Shown: one piece after another, positions 40,117 to 50,079 of the stretch | Layout of the letters: every line of letters begins with the position of its first letter | How positions within the stretch are numbered: position 1 is the first letter of the stretch | Assembly: GCA_002007405.1 (NCBI GenBank) | Contig: JYIN01000014.1 | Span: forward strand, 1-64,000 | DNA length: 64,000 bases | Origin: Gammaproteobacteria bacterium Gsub | GTDB taxonomy: Bacteria > Pseudomonadota > Gammaproteobacteria > PS1 > Pseudothioglobaceae | Direction of reading: 5' to 3' | Translations under genes and position numbers: made by a program | The notes under the pieces: generated by a model | The model's database searches: none | What the model saw: the letters and a program-made list of their open reading frames with translations, nothing else | What the model was told of the DNA's origin: nothing

Positions 40117-41176
40117 CCCCTATATCGGGCTAATGGCTGGCACCAGTCTGGATGGTGTTGATGCCGCTATTATCAATCCAGACGCAAATAAACTACTGGC
40201 ACAAGCCTATTTTCCTTATGGTAATGAACTAAAACAACAACTAAAAACATTGATACAAACAGGGCAAACACACTTAAAAAATTTGGCGGATATTGACACC
40301 CAAGTGGCATATTTTTTTGCTGATGCGGCCCAAGCGGTATTAGCAAAATCAAACTTTTCAGCATCAGATATCAAGGCGATTGGTTCACACGGACAAAGTA
40401 TTTTTCACCAAGGTGTTTTATATTCTATGCAAATTGGTCACGGCGCCATCATTGCGGAAAAAACAGGCATTACTACGGTGGCTGATTTTCGGATGCAAGA
40501 TATTGCCGCACTTGGTCAGGGCGCCCCTCTTACCCCATTTTATCATCAGCATTTATTAAACGGCAAAAACGCCATAATCGTTAATCTAGGAGGTATTGCT
40601 AATATTACTATTGTCAAAAATGCTAAGGTAGTAGGGTTTGACTCTGGTCCAGCGAATACTTTGTTAGATAATTGGATTGCAAAATGCAAGCGGCTGGATT
40701 ATGATAGAAATGGCGCATGGGCGCGTTCTGGCTCGGTTGATAAGCGATTATTAGAAGCCTTATTGGCTGATGACTATTTTCAAAAGCCAGCACCCAAAAG
40801 CACTGGTCCCGAGTATTTTAACTTATCTTGGCTTGCCCCCCATTTAACGGGCGACGAGACGGATGCTGATGTACAAAGAACTTTGGCAGAATTAACCGCC
40901 ATGAGTATTAGCCAACACATCACTAAGGGGGCGAGAGTTTATCTGTGTGGTGGTGGTGTGCATAATTTATTTTTGCTTGAGCGTCTAAATTATTTAAACT
41001 CGCATAACAAAATAACAACCACAGCAGATTTGGGCATTCACCCTGATTTTGTTGAAGCAGCAGCATTTGCTTTTTTTGCTCAGCAAACTTTATTAGGCAA
41101 ACCATCAAACCTACCAACAGTTACAGGCGCCAAAGGTTTTAGGATTCTAGGGGCGATTTATCAAACTGTTCAATAA
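40103..41176 (+). CDS. anmK: anhydro-N-acetylmuramic acid kinase
   Basis: AnmK opens and phosphorylates 1,6-anhydro-MurNAc to MurNAc-6-phosphate in peptidoglycan recycling. I start at ATG 40103, inside the secA 3' end; it gives 357 residues opening with the family signature [35 protein letters not shown] and [11 protein letters not shown] are the ASKHA ATP- and sugar-binding motifs, and TGPEYFN lies in the C-terminal half. The 14-base overlap suggests coupling to secA. A terminator covers its stop codon. Confidence 0.94.
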   Translation: MASTNPYIGLMAGTSLDGVDAAIINPDANKLLAQAYFPYGNELKQQLKTLIQTGQTHLKNLADIDTQVAYFFADAAQAVLAKSNFSASDIKAIGSHGQSIFHQGVLYSMQIGHGAIIAEKTGITTVADFRMQDIAALGQGAPLTPFYHQHLLNGKNAIIVNLGGIANITIVKNAKVVGFDSGPANTLLDNWIAKCKRLDYDRNGAWARSGSVDKRLLEALLADDYFQKPAPKSTGPEYFNLSWLAPHLTGDETDADVQRTLAELTAMSISQHITKGARVYLCGGGVHNLFLLERLNYLNSHNKITTTADLGIHPDFVEAAAFAFFAQQTLLGKPSNLPTVTGAKGFRILGAIYQTVQ

Positions 41177-41196
41177 TTTTGTTTATTGAACAGTTT
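41163..41196 (+). terminator. long hairpin at the end of anmK
   Basis: AAACTGTTCAATA (41163-41175) is the exact reverse complement of TATTGAACAGTTT (41184-41196); the loop is 8 bases. The stem includes the anmK stop codon. The T-run is short, so it may stop transcription weakly or protect the mRNA end. Confidence 0.6.
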
Positions 41197-41268
41197 ATTA
41201 TCAACATGTTTTGATGTATGACATTAAAAAAACCAAACAAAAGATTGAATCGCAGATTGCAAAACAGG

Positions 41269-41455
41269 CGGGTTGATTATAGTTTTTATGATTTAGAAGA
41301 GCCCGAAAAGGCTTAATGATAAAATGAACGATTATTTATTTTGGTATAACTTTAAAAGAGCGCATCATTCGCTTGGGCAAATACCACCGATTGTATATTA
41401 AAATGTGAATGAGAAAGAATATACAAAGAGAAGTGCAATGTGTTATGGGTGCGCC
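41269..41455 (+). pseudogene. 3' remnant of an rve-type transposase
   Basis: Broken frames carry VDYSFYDLEEPEKA followed by stops, then NDYLFWYNFKRAHHSLGQIPP. The WYNxxRxHHSLGQ pattern is the C-terminal end of the integrase core of IS3/IS481-like transposases. Bases 41379-41455 match the copy at 10850-10935. The rest of the anmK-pyrC gap (41197-41569) holds only a 20-codon ORF at 41214-41276 (MYDIKKTKQKIE...), too short to judge. Confidence 0.7.
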
Positions 41456-41569
41456 ATTTTGCTGATAATTGATAATCATGTAAAGTTTTAAAACTATTCA
41501 AAAAAACATATTTTTGAACATTTAAATATATAAATATAATAGGCATAGAAAACCCAACTTTTTGAACAA

Positions 41570-42610
41570 ATGAAAGATAGCCCAATAACCCTAATCCAGC
41601 CAGATGACTGGCACTTGCATTTGCGCTCAGGCGCGGCACTGAGATCGGTGGTTGGTATGAGTGCGGCACAAATGGGACGGGCGATTATTATGCCCAATCT
41701 AACCCCACCCATCACCAACACCACCCAAGCACTGGCGTATCAAACAGAAATTATGGCGGCCTTGCCTGCGGGGTGCAAATTTGAGCCGTTGATGACACTG
41801 TATTTGACTGACAATACCACGCCACAAGACATTAGAGTGGCATCTGGGTTAATCAAGGCAGTCAAACTCTATCCTGCGGGCACAACCACTAATTCTGCTA
41901 ATGGTGTTACCAACATTGGCGCTATTTATCCAGCACTTGAGGCGATGCAAAAGGCAGGTATGCCACTACTTGTGCATGGCGAAGTGGCGGAGTATGAGGT
42001 TGATATTTTTGACCGCGAAGCGGTCTTTATTGAAAAAATATTAACCAAAATTGTTAAGGATTTCCCCGATTTGAAAGTTGTGTTTGAGCATATTACCACC
42101 AAAAATGCGGCTGATTTTGTGTTGGCAAGTAGTAATAAAATTGCTGCCACCATTACCGCACACCATCTGCTTGCTAATCGCAACGATATGTTGGTAGGTG
42201 GCATCAAACCACATTATTTTTGTTTACCAGTTCTAAAACGCGCCAAGCCACATCAAGCTGCATTATTGGCAGCAGCCACTAGCAATAGCGGAAAATTTTT
42301 CTTAGGGACAGACTCTGCCCCCCACGCAAAATCTGATAAAGAGTCCGCTTGTGGATGTGCTGGAATTTTCAGTGCACATTGCGCAATAGAGCTTTATGCA
42401 CAGGCATTTGAAGAGCAAGACGCAGTGGATAAATTGGAGGGTTTTGCCTCAAAATTCGGCGCTGATTTTTATAATTTACCATATAACACAAATACCATTA
42501 CACTGGTAAAAAGGGAGTGGGTTGTGCCCAATGAATATCCTCTTGGAAACTCGACTGTTGTACCATTTATGGCGGGGAAAAAATTGGGTTGGCAATTAAA
42601 AACAGATTAA
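41570..42610 (+). CDS. pyrC: dihydroorotase
   Basis: PyrC cyclises carbamoyl aspartate to dihydroorotate, the substrate of the pyrD product at 25.7 kb. The 346 residues fit the class II E. coli type. The zinc-binding [11 protein letters not shown] (HxH, about residue 17) and the metal-site segments [12 protein letters not shown] and [15 protein letters not shown] are conserved; the carboxylated lysine is expected in [14 protein letters not shown]. The start codon is ATG 41570, soon after a transposase remnant. Confidence 0.97.
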   Translation: MKDSPITLIQPDDWHLHLRSGAALRSVVGMSAAQMGRAIIMPNLTPPITNTTQALAYQTEIMAALPAGCKFEPLMTLYLTDNTTPQDIRVASGLIKAVKLYPAGTTTNSANGVTNIGAIYPALEAMQKAGMPLLVHGEVAEYEVDIFDREAVFIEKILTKIVKDFPDLKVVFEHITTKNAADFVLASSNKIAATITAHHLLANRNDMLVGGIKPHYFCLPVLKRAKPHQAALLAAATSNSGKFFLGTDSAPHAKSDKESACGCAGIFSAHCAIELYAQAFEEQDAVDKLEGFASKFGADFYNLPYNTNTITLVKREWVVPNEYPLGNSTVVPFMAGKKLGWQLKTD

Positions 42611-42625
42611 AAACACACCTTTTTG

Positions 42626-43540
42626 CTAATCATAAAAATAATGTTGGGCGGATTTAACATCTTTTTGAATTTGAGATTTTAGCCTATCAAGCGAGGCAAA
42701 TTTTTGCTCATCACGAATTTTATGTTTAAAAACCACCTTAACACACTGCCCATAAACTGTTTTCCCGAAATTAAACAAAAAAACCTCAAGCAAGATTTTT
42801 TTGCCACCCACGGTCGGTCGAGTACCCACATTACAAACACCGTAATAGTGCATTTTCCCAATCTCAACCTGCACCGAAAACACACCCAGAACTGGGCTGA
42901 TGTTTTGTTTAATTGAGATATTGAGGGTTGGAAAACCGATAGTTTTGCCTTTTTGTTGCCCACGAATAACCCTACCCCAGATTGAAAATTCGCGTCCCAG
43001 CATCTGTGCACTGTCACCCATTCTACCCTCGGCAAGTAACTTCCGAATTGCCGAACTACTAACACGGCGTTGATTGCAAAGCACACTTTGGGTATTTTCG
43101 ACGATAAAACCATGTTTTTTTGACAAACGGTTTAGTAGTGTAAAGTCGCCCTGACGCCCCCTTCCAAAATGAAAATCATCCCCAACCAAACAATATTTCA
43201 TGCCCAGTTTAGCCACCAGAATTTGTTGCACAAAATCTTTAGCGCTTAGTCTGTGAAACCCCGTATTAAAGCGAATCAATAGGTGCTCATCTAAGCCAAG
43301 ATTTGTAAGTAATTGATGCTTTTGTCTAAAACTACTAAGGCTTGTTCTTTCATGACCAAAAAAGTTTTTTGGCGTAGGTAGAAAAGAAACCAAGACCGCA
43401 CTCAAACCCATCAATTTAGATTTTTCCACCAGTTGGATGATAATTTTTTGATGGGCAATATGTACCCCATCAAAATTACCAATAGTAACCGCACGGTCTT
43501 TGTGCTGGGTTAAATTATGTAGGCCACGAATGATTTGCAT
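42626..43540 (-). CDS. ribF: riboflavin kinase / FAD synthetase
   Basis: RibF converts riboflavin to FMN and then FAD. The 304 residues hold the N-terminal adenylyltransferase (AVTIGNFDGVHIAHQKII, about 17-34, and CLVGDDFHFGRGRQGDF near 116). The C-terminal kinase domain follows, with GKTIGFPTLNIS, GVFSVQVEIG and NVGTRPTVGG. All motifs are present. The gene is convergent with pyrC, with 15 bases between the stops. Confidence 0.97.
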   Translation of the reverse strand: MQIIRGLHNLTQHKDRAVTIGNFDGVHIAHQKIIIQLVEKSKLMGLSAVLVSFLPTPKNFFGHERTSLSSFRQKHQLLTNLGLDEHLLIRFNTGFHRLSAKDFVQQILVAKLGMKYCLVGDDFHFGRGRQGDFTLLNRLSKKHGFIVENTQSVLCNQRRVSSSAIRKLLAEGRMGDSAQMLGREFSIWGRVIRGQQKGKTIGFPTLNISIKQNISPVLGVFSVQVEIGKMHYYGVCNVGTRPTVGGKKILLEVFLFNFGKTVYGQCVKVVFKHKIRDEQKFASLDRLKSQIQKDVKSAQHYFYD

Positions 43541-43633
43541 AACCTTATTTTAGAGGGCTTTATATAAGACAGGATTTAAATTTTTTAACACAAGTGTTTT
43601 GTTTTCTTGGTTTTTTTAATGCCTAAATTGAAA

Positions 43634-44386
43634 TTATAAAATAGTTTTTAATAAACCTATGCCACAGACTATCAACAACACGCTGCCCACCCATTTTTTA
43701 AACAACTGGTCGTTTTGAATAATTGTGTTGTGTAGCCTGAGCCCAACAATATGCCCAACCAATGCGACTGGAATCAAAGACAGCGAAAATACCCAATCAA
43801 TTTCAATGCCCACAGCAATAAAGGCAGTCATTTTTATACTCACTAAAACAAACCACAGAATGAACAAAGTATCACGCAGCCTAGTTTTATCAACATGCTC
43901 AATAAACACTGCAACTATTAGTGGCGCGCCTGTAAGTGTGGTGCCTGCCACATAACCCCCCAACAGAAGTAGAAGTTTATTTAACCAAGGTTTGTGCACG
44001 GTAATGGGTTTATTAAAAATCCAAATAATGGCGTAGAAGGCGGTAATCAAATAGACAAGGATAATCATCGTTTGATCTGCTAATGTCAAAAGCCCAAACA
44101 CACCTATTAAAGTAGGAGGTGTAATCCAAACAAGGGCCGATTTTAAATAATCCCAATCTACATTATTCCAAGACCTATACACACTACCAGGTGGCACAAG
44201 CAAGGTAATTGAAGTAAAAAATAACAAATGAATACCAATCAACGGCAACCAATAAACAGGTGATCCGCCGATCAATAGCAACAGCGGAAGACCCAATGCT
44301 GCCCCACCAAAGCCCAGACCACTACGCACAAATCCAGCCCACAGAAAGATTAATCCAATCAGTAAATAATCAAATCCAGAAAACAT
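43634..44386 (-). CDS. TauE/SafE family (sulfite or anion) exporter
   Basis: A 250-residue membrane protein with about eight hydrophobic helices. It has the paired glycine-rich motifs of the family: FVRSGLGFGGAALGLPLLLL near the start, and GGYVAGTTLTGAPLIVAVFI in the second half. Members move sulfite, sulfoacetate, taurine or other small acids out of the cell. In a sulfur oxidiser sulfite export is attractive, but the substrate cannot be read from sequence. The ATG at 44386 is chosen over an upstream TTG. Confidence 0.85.
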   Translation of the reverse strand: MFSGFDYLLIGLIFLWAGFVRSGLGFGGAALGLPLLLLIGGSPVYWLPLIGIHLLFFTSITLLVPPGSVYRSWNNVDWDYLKSALVWITPPTLIGVFGLLTLADQTMIILVYLITAFYAIIWIFNKPITVHKPWLNKLLLLLGGYVAGTTLTGAPLIVAVFIEHVDKTRLRDTLFILWFVLVSIKMTAFIAVGIEIDWVFSLSLIPVALVGHIVGLRLHNTIIQNDQLFKKWVGSVLLIVCGIGLLKTIL

Positions 44387-44567
44387 ATTTATCAATATCT
44401 CGCCAGCTTGTCAAACATAGGTAATAATTTAAAATCCAGCCATTTTATACAGGCCACCCAAGAATGGTTTGAATTAAAACCTCTACATTCGTTTATAATT
44501 TTTTGGTATATGTAAATCCCTACTAACCCCTACATTTATATTCATTACGCAATGGCACGCGTATTTA

Positions 44568-44807
44568 GTGTGCCGATTGTCATCAATTCTGAACTATGCG
44601 ATGACCCCGCTTAGAGAGGTTTCCAAAGAGGTATTACCAACCTTACTGGATGGGGCAGGCGAGCCACTTTTCATATTGCTCAATTATGACACTCTATGCA
44701 CAGCACTTAATTTAGTGGAAGAATTTCAAAAAGCATATAATCCTTCAATAGACGATGATTTTACTGGCAAGCCCACCATATTGAGGTCTTTATATAATTA
44801 TGAATAA
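44568..44807 (+). CDS. small antitoxin-like ORF, possibly frameshifted at the start
   Basis: This frame encodes EVSKEVLPTLLDGAGEPLFI and then LLNYDTLCTALNLVEEFQKAY, a shape faintly like Phd/RelB antitoxins (a short helix, then EP-x-F-I-x-x-N). Its GTG start is weak. An overlapping frame from ATG 44552 (MARVFSVPIVINSEL, ending at 44614) may be the true N-terminus separated by a frameshift. No toxin gene follows. The surrounding gap 44387-44940 holds a TATAAT at 44494-44499 and nothing else I can name. Confidence 0.3.
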   Translation: MCRLSSILNYAMTPLREVSKEVLPTLLDGAGEPLFILLNYDTLCTALNLVEEFQKAYNPSIDDDFTGKPTILRSLYNYE

Positions 44808-44940
44808 TTATTAGAATTTCGTCTTTCACCAATTCGGGAAAAACCCCTATTTTGTCAATCATCCATAAATTATGCAAAAGCTGTATTGATTATCAAAATC
44901 TAAAACACTCTTTTGATGGTTAATAAGATTTAGAGATGGT

Positions 44941-45888
44941 TTAAGCGTTGGTGTTAATTCCTAATTTAGCGAATAGAGTTTGGTCGGTGCCTGTGCTTGG
45001 ATTGGGAGTGGTGAGTAAATGTTCACCGTAGAAAATAGAATTGGCACCAGCGAAAAAACACAGCGCCTGCATGGCATCGCCCATTTTTATTCGTCCTGCT
45101 GAGAGGCGCACAACCGATTTTGGCATTATAATACGCGCTATGGCGATTGTGCGGATAAATTCAGTTTCACTGAGTGGGGTAACATTTTCAAACGGAGTGC
45201 CAGGGATTGGCACTAAAAGGTTAATCGGCACACTGTCAGGGTGAGGGGTTAGATTTGCTAGAGACCGTAGCATTGAGGCGCGGTCAGTTTGCCCCTCGCC
45301 CATGCCAAAAATACCGCCGCTACAAACACGAATACCTGCATTTTGCACTGCTTCTAAAGTATCTATACGGTCTTGAAAAGTGCGCGTGCTAATTACATTA
45401 GAGTAATTTTCTTTAGAAGTGTCTAAATTATGATTGTAATAATCAAGCCCCGCCTGTTTCAAAGTTAGCGCTTGGGCTTGTGTTAGCATCCCTAAAGTAA
45501 CACAAGTTTCCATACCCATAGCCTTCACCCCCTCAACCATCGGAATCACTTTGGATAGGCTTTTATCTGTAGGATTGCGCCATGCAGCGCCCATACAAAA
45601 TCGGGTTGCGCCTTTTTCTTTTGCCACTTTGGCTTGTTTTAATACCACTTCAACTGAGGCGAGTTTTTCACGCTTAATCCCAGTGTTATATTTAGAACTT
45701 TGCGAACAATAGGAGCAATCTTCTGGACAAGCACCAGTTTTAATATTGAACAAAGCACTGGTTTGCACCTGATTTGGATTAAAGTTTTTCCGATGAACAG
45801 TATGTGCTTGAAACACTAAATCATTAAAAGGCAGTGCAAATAAAGCCTCAACCTCTTCTAACGCCCAATTATGTCTTAACTCTGCCAT
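44941..45888 (-). CDS. bioB: biotin synthase
   Basis: BioB inserts sulfur into dethiobiotin by radical SAM chemistry. The 315 residues have the 4Fe-4S motif in [14 protein letters not shown] (CxxxCxxC, about 50-58). Conserved segments further on are [26 protein letters not shown] and VRLSAGR (2Fe-2S arginine/cysteine region). The gene is alone on the minus strand behind the glnA terminator. bioF, bioC and bioA are not in the window. Confidence 0.97.
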   Translation of the reverse strand: MAELRHNWALEEVEALFALPFNDLVFQAHTVHRKNFNPNQVQTSALFNIKTGACPEDCSYCSQSSKYNTGIKREKLASVEVVLKQAKVAKEKGATRFCMGAAWRNPTDKSLSKVIPMVEGVKAMGMETCVTLGMLTQAQALTLKQAGLDYYNHNLDTSKENYSNVISTRTFQDRIDTLEAVQNAGIRVCSGGIFGMGEGQTDRASMLRSLANLTPHPDSVPINLLVPIPGTPFENVTPLSETEFIRTIAIARIIMPKSVVRLSAGRIKMGDAMQALCFFAGANSIFYGEHLLTTPNPSTGTDQTLFAKLGINTNA

Positions 45889-45923
45889 AGCCTAAATACG
45901 ATTACCTTAGCTTTTGAAGCAAT

Positions 45924-45982
45924 AAAAAACCGTGTAGCACCCAAACATTATCAGGCCTTAAAATTGTTGATTGGCACTACAC
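45924..45982 (-). terminator. terminator after glnA
   Basis: On the minus strand, GTGTAGTGCC (45982-45973) pairs with GGTGCTACAC (45941-45932) through ten pairs, two of them G-U, then GG and six T residues (45929-45924). The loop is long (about 31 bases) and the stem includes the glnA stop codon. Confidence 0.55.
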
Positions 45983-47392
45983 ACTGTAATACATATCAAA
46001 CTCTACTGGGTGGGGTGAGGCGCGCAGAGCGGTTACTTCCTCCATTTTAAGCGCAATAAATGAATCAATCATATTGTTTGTAAAAACCCCACTTTGGGTT
46101 AAAAATTTACGGTCTTTATCTAAAGCCCCAAGCGCCTGGTCTAGTGAGTTACAAACTTTAGGAATAGAGTCCTTTTCTTTTGCTGACAATGTGTATAGGT
46201 CTGTGTCGCCAGGTTTGCCAGGGTCGATTTTATTTTTAATGCCGTCAAGCCCTGCCATCAGCATTGCCGAAAATGCCAAATAAGGGTTGGCTGTTGAGTC
46301 TGGAAAACGCACCTCAATTCTGCGTGCTTTTGAGCTAGAGACAAAAGGAATACGAATTGCTGCAGAGCGATTTTTAGCAGAATATGCCAACATTTCTGGG
46401 GCCTCAAAACCCGGTACCATACGCTTGTATGAGTTGGTTGAAGGGTTAGTAAATGCATTTAATGCCCGTGCGTGTTTGATAATACCGCCGATATAATGGA
46501 GTGCTATTGCACTTAAATTGCCATATTTATCGCCATCAAATAAGTTTTTGCCATTTTTAGCGATAGACTGATGCACATGCATGCCATTGCCATTATCGAC
46601 CGCGATTGGTTTAGGCATAAATGTTGCGGTTTTGCCATACAAATGTGCCACATTATGCACACAATATTTAAGAATTTGGGTTTCATCTGCTTTTTTGACC
46701 AGCGTATTAAACAAAGCCCCAATCTCACATTGTCCAGCGGTGCCTACTTCATGGTGATGGACTTCTGTGGTAACACCCATTTCTTCAATTGCCAAACACA
46801 TTTGAGCACGCAGATCATGCAATGAATCAACTGGAGGCACTGGAAAATATCCGCCTTTCACCCGAGGGCGGTGTCCTTTATTGCCGCCCTCTAAGTCAGA
46901 GCCTGACTCCCAGTCCGCTTCTTGTGAGTGAATTTCGTAAGAGGCCTTGCCTAAACCAAAGCCAGTATCCCATTTAACACTATCAAAAACAAAAAACTCT
47001 GGTTCATTACCAAAATAGGCAGTATCACCGATACCGGTTTCATTAAGGTAATCTTCAGCCCTTTTGGCAATTGAGCGCGGGTCTTTTTCGTAACCTTGCA
47101 GATCACTTGATTCAATAATGTCACAGACAATATTAAGGGTAGATTCTTTGGTAAATGGGTCAATTACCGCTGTTTTGGTGTCTGGCTTCATGATCATATC
47201 AGATTCATTAATTGGCTTCCAGCCAGCGATTGAGGAGCCGTCAAACATTTGTCCCTCTGTAAATTTTTTTATATCCATTTTGTGTGCTGGCACACTTACA
47301 TGTTGTTCTTTGCCTTTGGTATCAGTAAAACGGAGATCAACAAATTTAACCTCAAAATCTTTAATCATTTTCATTACATCTTTGGCAGACAT
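45977..47392 (-). CDS. glnA: glutamine synthetase type I
   Basis: GlnA joins ammonia to glutamate, the main nitrogen assimilation step, as a dodecamer. The 471 residues (E. coli 469) include [17 protein letters not shown], the metal and substrate residues in NGMHVHQS and the ATP site [10 protein letters not shown]. The LYTLSAKE segment near residue 395 keeps the tyrosine that GlnE adenylylates in the beta subtype. A strong AGGAG precedes ATG. No glnL or glnG follows; bioB is next, beyond a terminator. I could not find a convincing sigma54 promoter in the short leader. Confidence 0.98.
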   Translation of the reverse strand: MSAKDVMKMIKDFEVKFVDLRFTDTKGKEQHVSVPAHKMDIKKFTEGQMFDGSSIAGWKPINESDMIMKPDTKTAVIDPFTKESTLNIVCDIIESSDLQGYEKDPRSIAKRAEDYLNETGIGDTAYFGNEPEFFVFDSVKWDTGFGLGKASYEIHSQEADWESGSDLEGGNKGHRPRVKGGYFPVPPVDSLHDLRAQMCLAIEEMGVTTEVHHHEVGTAGQCEIGALFNTLVKKADETQILKYCVHNVAHLYGKTATFMPKPIAVDNGNGMHVHQSIAKNGKNLFDGDKYGNLSAIALHYIGGIIKHARALNAFTNPSTNSYKRMVPGFEAPEMLAYSAKNRSAAIRIPFVSSSKARRIEVRFPDSTANPYLAFSAMLMAGLDGIKNKIDPGKPGDTDLYTLSAKEKDSIPKVCNSLDQALGALDKDRKFLTQSGVFTNNMIDSFIALKMEEVTALRASPHPVEFDMYYSV

Positions 47393-47486
47393 ATTTTCTC
47401 CTATTTTTTAACTGCTAATATTTACCAACAGCCATTTGTTAAACAACCCATACTCTTGCAGTGCAAAACCTTACAAGCGCACAATT

Positions 47487-47711
47487 CTACCCTATTTTCT
47501 CAATCAATAAAACAATCTCATTGGTTTTTTTATAAATTTCAATCACTTTGTGACCATGCACTTTGCACCAAGCGGGGATGTCGTAGAGCACACCAGGGTC
47601 AGTTGCCCATACCTCAATCAAATCGCCCCGATTAACGGTGGAAATTTTTTCACCCAAACGAATCACAGGCATCGGGCAAAGTAGGTTTTTGGTATCAATA
47701 TTATACTTCAT
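47487..47711 (-). CDS. tusA: TusA family sulfurtransferase
   Basis: TusA carries persulfide sulfur for tRNA thiolation, and in sulfur oxidisers it delivers sulfur to the rDsr or Hdr pathways. The 74 residues show the family signature with the acceptor cysteine, [15 protein letters not shown] (CPxP at about residues 11-14), followed by the short alpha/beta fold. It overlaps the 3' end of hemF by 11 bases and ends the xerC-tsaC-hemF-tusA run, so its expression follows housekeeping genes rather than a sulfur operon. Confidence 0.9.
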   Translation of the reverse strand: MKYNIDTKNLLCPMPVIRLGEKISTVNRGDLIEVWATDPGVLYDIPAWCKVHGHKVIEIYKKTNEIVLLIEKIG

Positions 47712-48609
47712 TAAGCCAATCTTTGGGTTTTAGAAATCGCTCATAAAGCAATGATTCTGGTGTGTTAGGCTCGGGTTTATAGTGATATTGCCAACGCACC
47801 AAAGGCGGCAGTGACATTAAAATAGACTCAGTTCTGCCGCCAGTTTGCAAACCAAATAAGGTGCCACGATCATAAATCAAATTAAACTCAACATAACGCC
47901 CACGCCGATACAATTGAAATTGACGCTCACGCTCGCCATAAGGAGTGTCTTTGCGTCTTTCAACAATCGGTCGGTAAGCCTTAATATAATGATCCCCCAC
48001 GCTTTGCATAAAAGCAAAACACACATCAAAACCGCCCTTATTCAAATCATCAAAAAACAAACCACCAATGCCGCGGCGCTCGTCTCGGTGTTTTAGATAA
48101 AAATAATCATCACACCATTTTTTGTATTTTGGATATTTATCTTTACCAAAAGGGGTGCAGGCGGCTTTGGCAGTTTGATGCCAAAAAATTGCATCTTCGT
48201 CAAAACCATAATAAGGGGTTAAATCAAAACCACCACCAAACCACCAAATTGGTGGCTCGCCAGTTTTTTCTGCCACAAAAAACCTAACATTCGCATGTGA
48301 AGTCGGCACATAAGGATTATGTGGATGAATCACCAAAGATACTCCCAAGGCACTAAATTTTCGCCCTCCCAACTCAGGTCTGAACGCGCTAGCGGAATCT
48401 GGCATATTATCACCACAGACAAACGAAAAATTAACCCCCGCCTGTTCAAACACCATACCATCAGTCAACACCCGCGTTAGCCCCCCACCACCTCCTTTGG
48501 ATTTTTCCCAAGCATCTTTAATAAAATTGCCCTTACCATCTGCCTCTGCCAACTGTTGGCAAATATCGGTTTGTAGGTTTAATAAATAGGCTTTTACTTG
48601 GTCAATCAT
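47701..48609 (-). CDS. hemF: oxygen-dependent coproporphyrinogen III oxidase
   Basis: HemF converts coproporphyrinogen III to protoporphyrinogen IX using O2, the step after HemE (at 2.2 kb). The 302 residues match the family: [21 protein letters not shown] near the N-terminus, [23 protein letters not shown] and the C-terminal [17 protein letters not shown]. It overlaps the tsaC stop by 4 bases. Its presence means the organism makes haem under oxic conditions; no hemN is in the window. Confidence 0.97.
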   Translation of the reverse strand: MIDQVKAYLLNLQTDICQQLAEADGKGNFIKDAWEKSKGGGGGLTRVLTDGMVFEQAGVNFSFVCGDNMPDSASAFRPELGGRKFSALGVSLVIHPHNPYVPTSHANVRFFVAEKTGEPPIWWFGGGFDLTPYYGFDEDAIFWHQTAKAACTPFGKDKYPKYKKWCDDYFYLKHRDERRGIGGLFFDDLNKGGFDVCFAFMQSVGDHYIKAYRPIVERRKDTPYGERERQFQLYRRGRYVEFNLIYDRGTLFGLQTGGRTESILMSLPPLVRWQYHYKPEPNTPESLLYERFLKPKDWLNEV

Positions 48610-49169
48610 CTGACTCTCCCCCCTGTTTGTAGATTAATAATCCTTGAGGTTTGGTTATTATGGTTTTGTGGAGGGATTATAAAATCCAATTTATCTTTAA
48701 AAAAGATTAATAATTTTAATGTATTTGTCGCACTCGGCTTGGTTGCTATGTTAGCGCTGGTAGATACTAAAGCGCTGTTTGTCATTTGGCAAAGTTCTTT
48801 AATTAAAAGATTATCGGTTAACCTGAGCGCTATTGTATCAAATTTGCCTGTTAGCAAAGGCGAAGCGGTTTTGTGAGCTGGAATTAAATAGGTGGTGGGG
48901 GTGGGGGTATTTTGAGGGATATTTTTTAGTGTGCTGGGATTTTTTACATACAGGGACAGATAATGAATATCACTGGCTATTAGAATTAGACCTTTGTTTT
49001 TTGGTCGCCGCTTTAGGGTGATTATTTTTTGTACGGCATTTTCAAATTTGGGCAAGCAGCTCAGCCCTTGTACAGTATCGGTAGGAATGCTGATAACGCC
49101 GGCGTTATTTAAAATATAGGCACCGAGACGGGTCTTAAAATTCACAATTTTTTGGCACGCGGGTGGCAT
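48606..49169 (-). CDS. tsaC: threonylcarbamoyl-AMP synthase (YrdC/TsaC)
   Basis: TsaC makes threonylcarbamoyl-adenylate for the t6A modification of ANN-decoding tRNAs. The 187 residues (E. coli 190) contain the YrdC signature [15 protein letters not shown] (about 24-38) and [15 protein letters not shown] (about 52-66), then [14 protein letters not shown] near 150. The start overlaps the xerC 3' end by 28 bases and the stop overlaps hemF by 4, so it is tightly packed in an operon. Confidence 0.94.
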   Translation of the reverse strand: MPPACQKIVNFKTRLGAYILNNAGVISIPTDTVQGLSCLPKFENAVQKIITLKRRPKNKGLILIASDIHYLSLYVKNPSTLKNIPQNTPTPTTYLIPAHKTASPLLTGKFDTIALRLTDNLLIKELCQMTNSALVSTSANIATKPSATNTLKLLIFFKDKLDFIIPPQNHNNQTSRIINLQTGGRVR

Positions 49170-50017
49170 TTGTCATATACCTTGGCCAACTCCAAAAAGT
49201 CTAAATGGGTATAAACCTGGGTAGATTTGATACTTTTATGCCCCAAAAATTCTTGCACGCTGCGTAAATCATGGCTGGATTGCAAAAAATGTGTCGCTGC
49301 TGCATGGCGCAACATATGTGGATACACATTGATTTTAATACCCACTTCTAGAGCGCGCTTTTTAAGCATCATCTGCACCGCTCTGGCGCTTATTCTTGCC
49401 GCTTTATTGTTCACAAATAAAGCGTTTTGCCGAATGTCGGTTTTTTGCAAATAACGGCTAATTGCTTGTTGTGCTGGTTTGCCCAAAGGGGTATGACGCA
49501 CCTTGCCGCCCTTGCCCGCTACTTGCAAGAAACCTTGCGAAATATCCACATCAGCTGCATTAAGTTTGACCAATTCTGAAACCCTAAGCCCACAAGAATA
49601 AAGAGTTTCCACGATGGCCACATCGCGAAGCTCAAAAAGATTATCAGACCTTGCTTCAGCCATTTTCATTAACTGTTCATAGTTGAGAGTTTTGGGTAGG
49701 TTTTGCTCTATTTTTGGGGTTTTTAGTCCTAATGCACAATTATTTGACAATACATTTTGCTTAACCAGATAAGTTAAAAACCCACGAACACAGGATAGGT
49801 GGCGACGAATAGTGCGAGCGTTGGCATTATGACGACGCAGACTCATAACCCATAAATTCAAATGTTTGCTATTTAAGTCCGCCCAACTGCTAAGTTTTTT
49901 TTGCTGAGTAAAGGTTAATAATTTTTGTAAATCTCTTTTATAAGCTTGCTGGGTGTTGGGCGCATAGTTTCTTTCAACTTTTAAATAAAGCACAAATTGA
50001 GTAATTTGATTTTTCAC
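49142..50017 (-). CDS. xerC: site-specific tyrosine recombinase XerC
   Basis: XerC acts with XerD at dif to resolve chromosome dimers. The 291 residues start with GTG (MKNQITQFVLYLKVERNYAPNT). The catalytic set is visible: Arg in YSCGLRVSELVKL, Lys in GKGGKVRHTPLG, His and Arg in HMLRHAAATHFL, His in LGHKSIKSTQVY and the nucleophile Tyr in VYTHLDF. Its operon-like context (xerC-tsaC-hemF) and lack of phage neighbours favour XerC over a mobile integrase. Confidence 0.92.
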   Translation of the reverse strand: MKNQITQFVLYLKVERNYAPNTQQAYKRDLQKLLTFTQQKKLSSWADLNSKHLNLWVMSLRRHNANARTIRRHLSCVRGFLTYLVKQNVLSNNCALGLKTPKIEQNLPKTLNYEQLMKMAEARSDNLFELRDVAIVETLYSCGLRVSELVKLNAADVDISQGFLQVAGKGGKVRHTPLGKPAQQAISRYLQKTDIRQNALFVNNKAARISARAVQMMLKKRALEVGIKINVYPHMLRHAAATHFLQSSHDLRSVQEFLGHKSIKSTQVYTHLDFLELAKVYDKCHPRAKKL

Positions 50018-50079
50018 TTGATTTTTTTAACCCCGCCCATATCAATACATTTTACAGCCAAACCATAAGGATAACTACC

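Noticed and set aside
47393-47486. Sigma54 promoter upstream of glnA
   Set aside because: I looked for GG and GC dinucleotides spaced ten bases apart (TGGCAC-N5-TTGCA) and found no acceptable match in this short leader.
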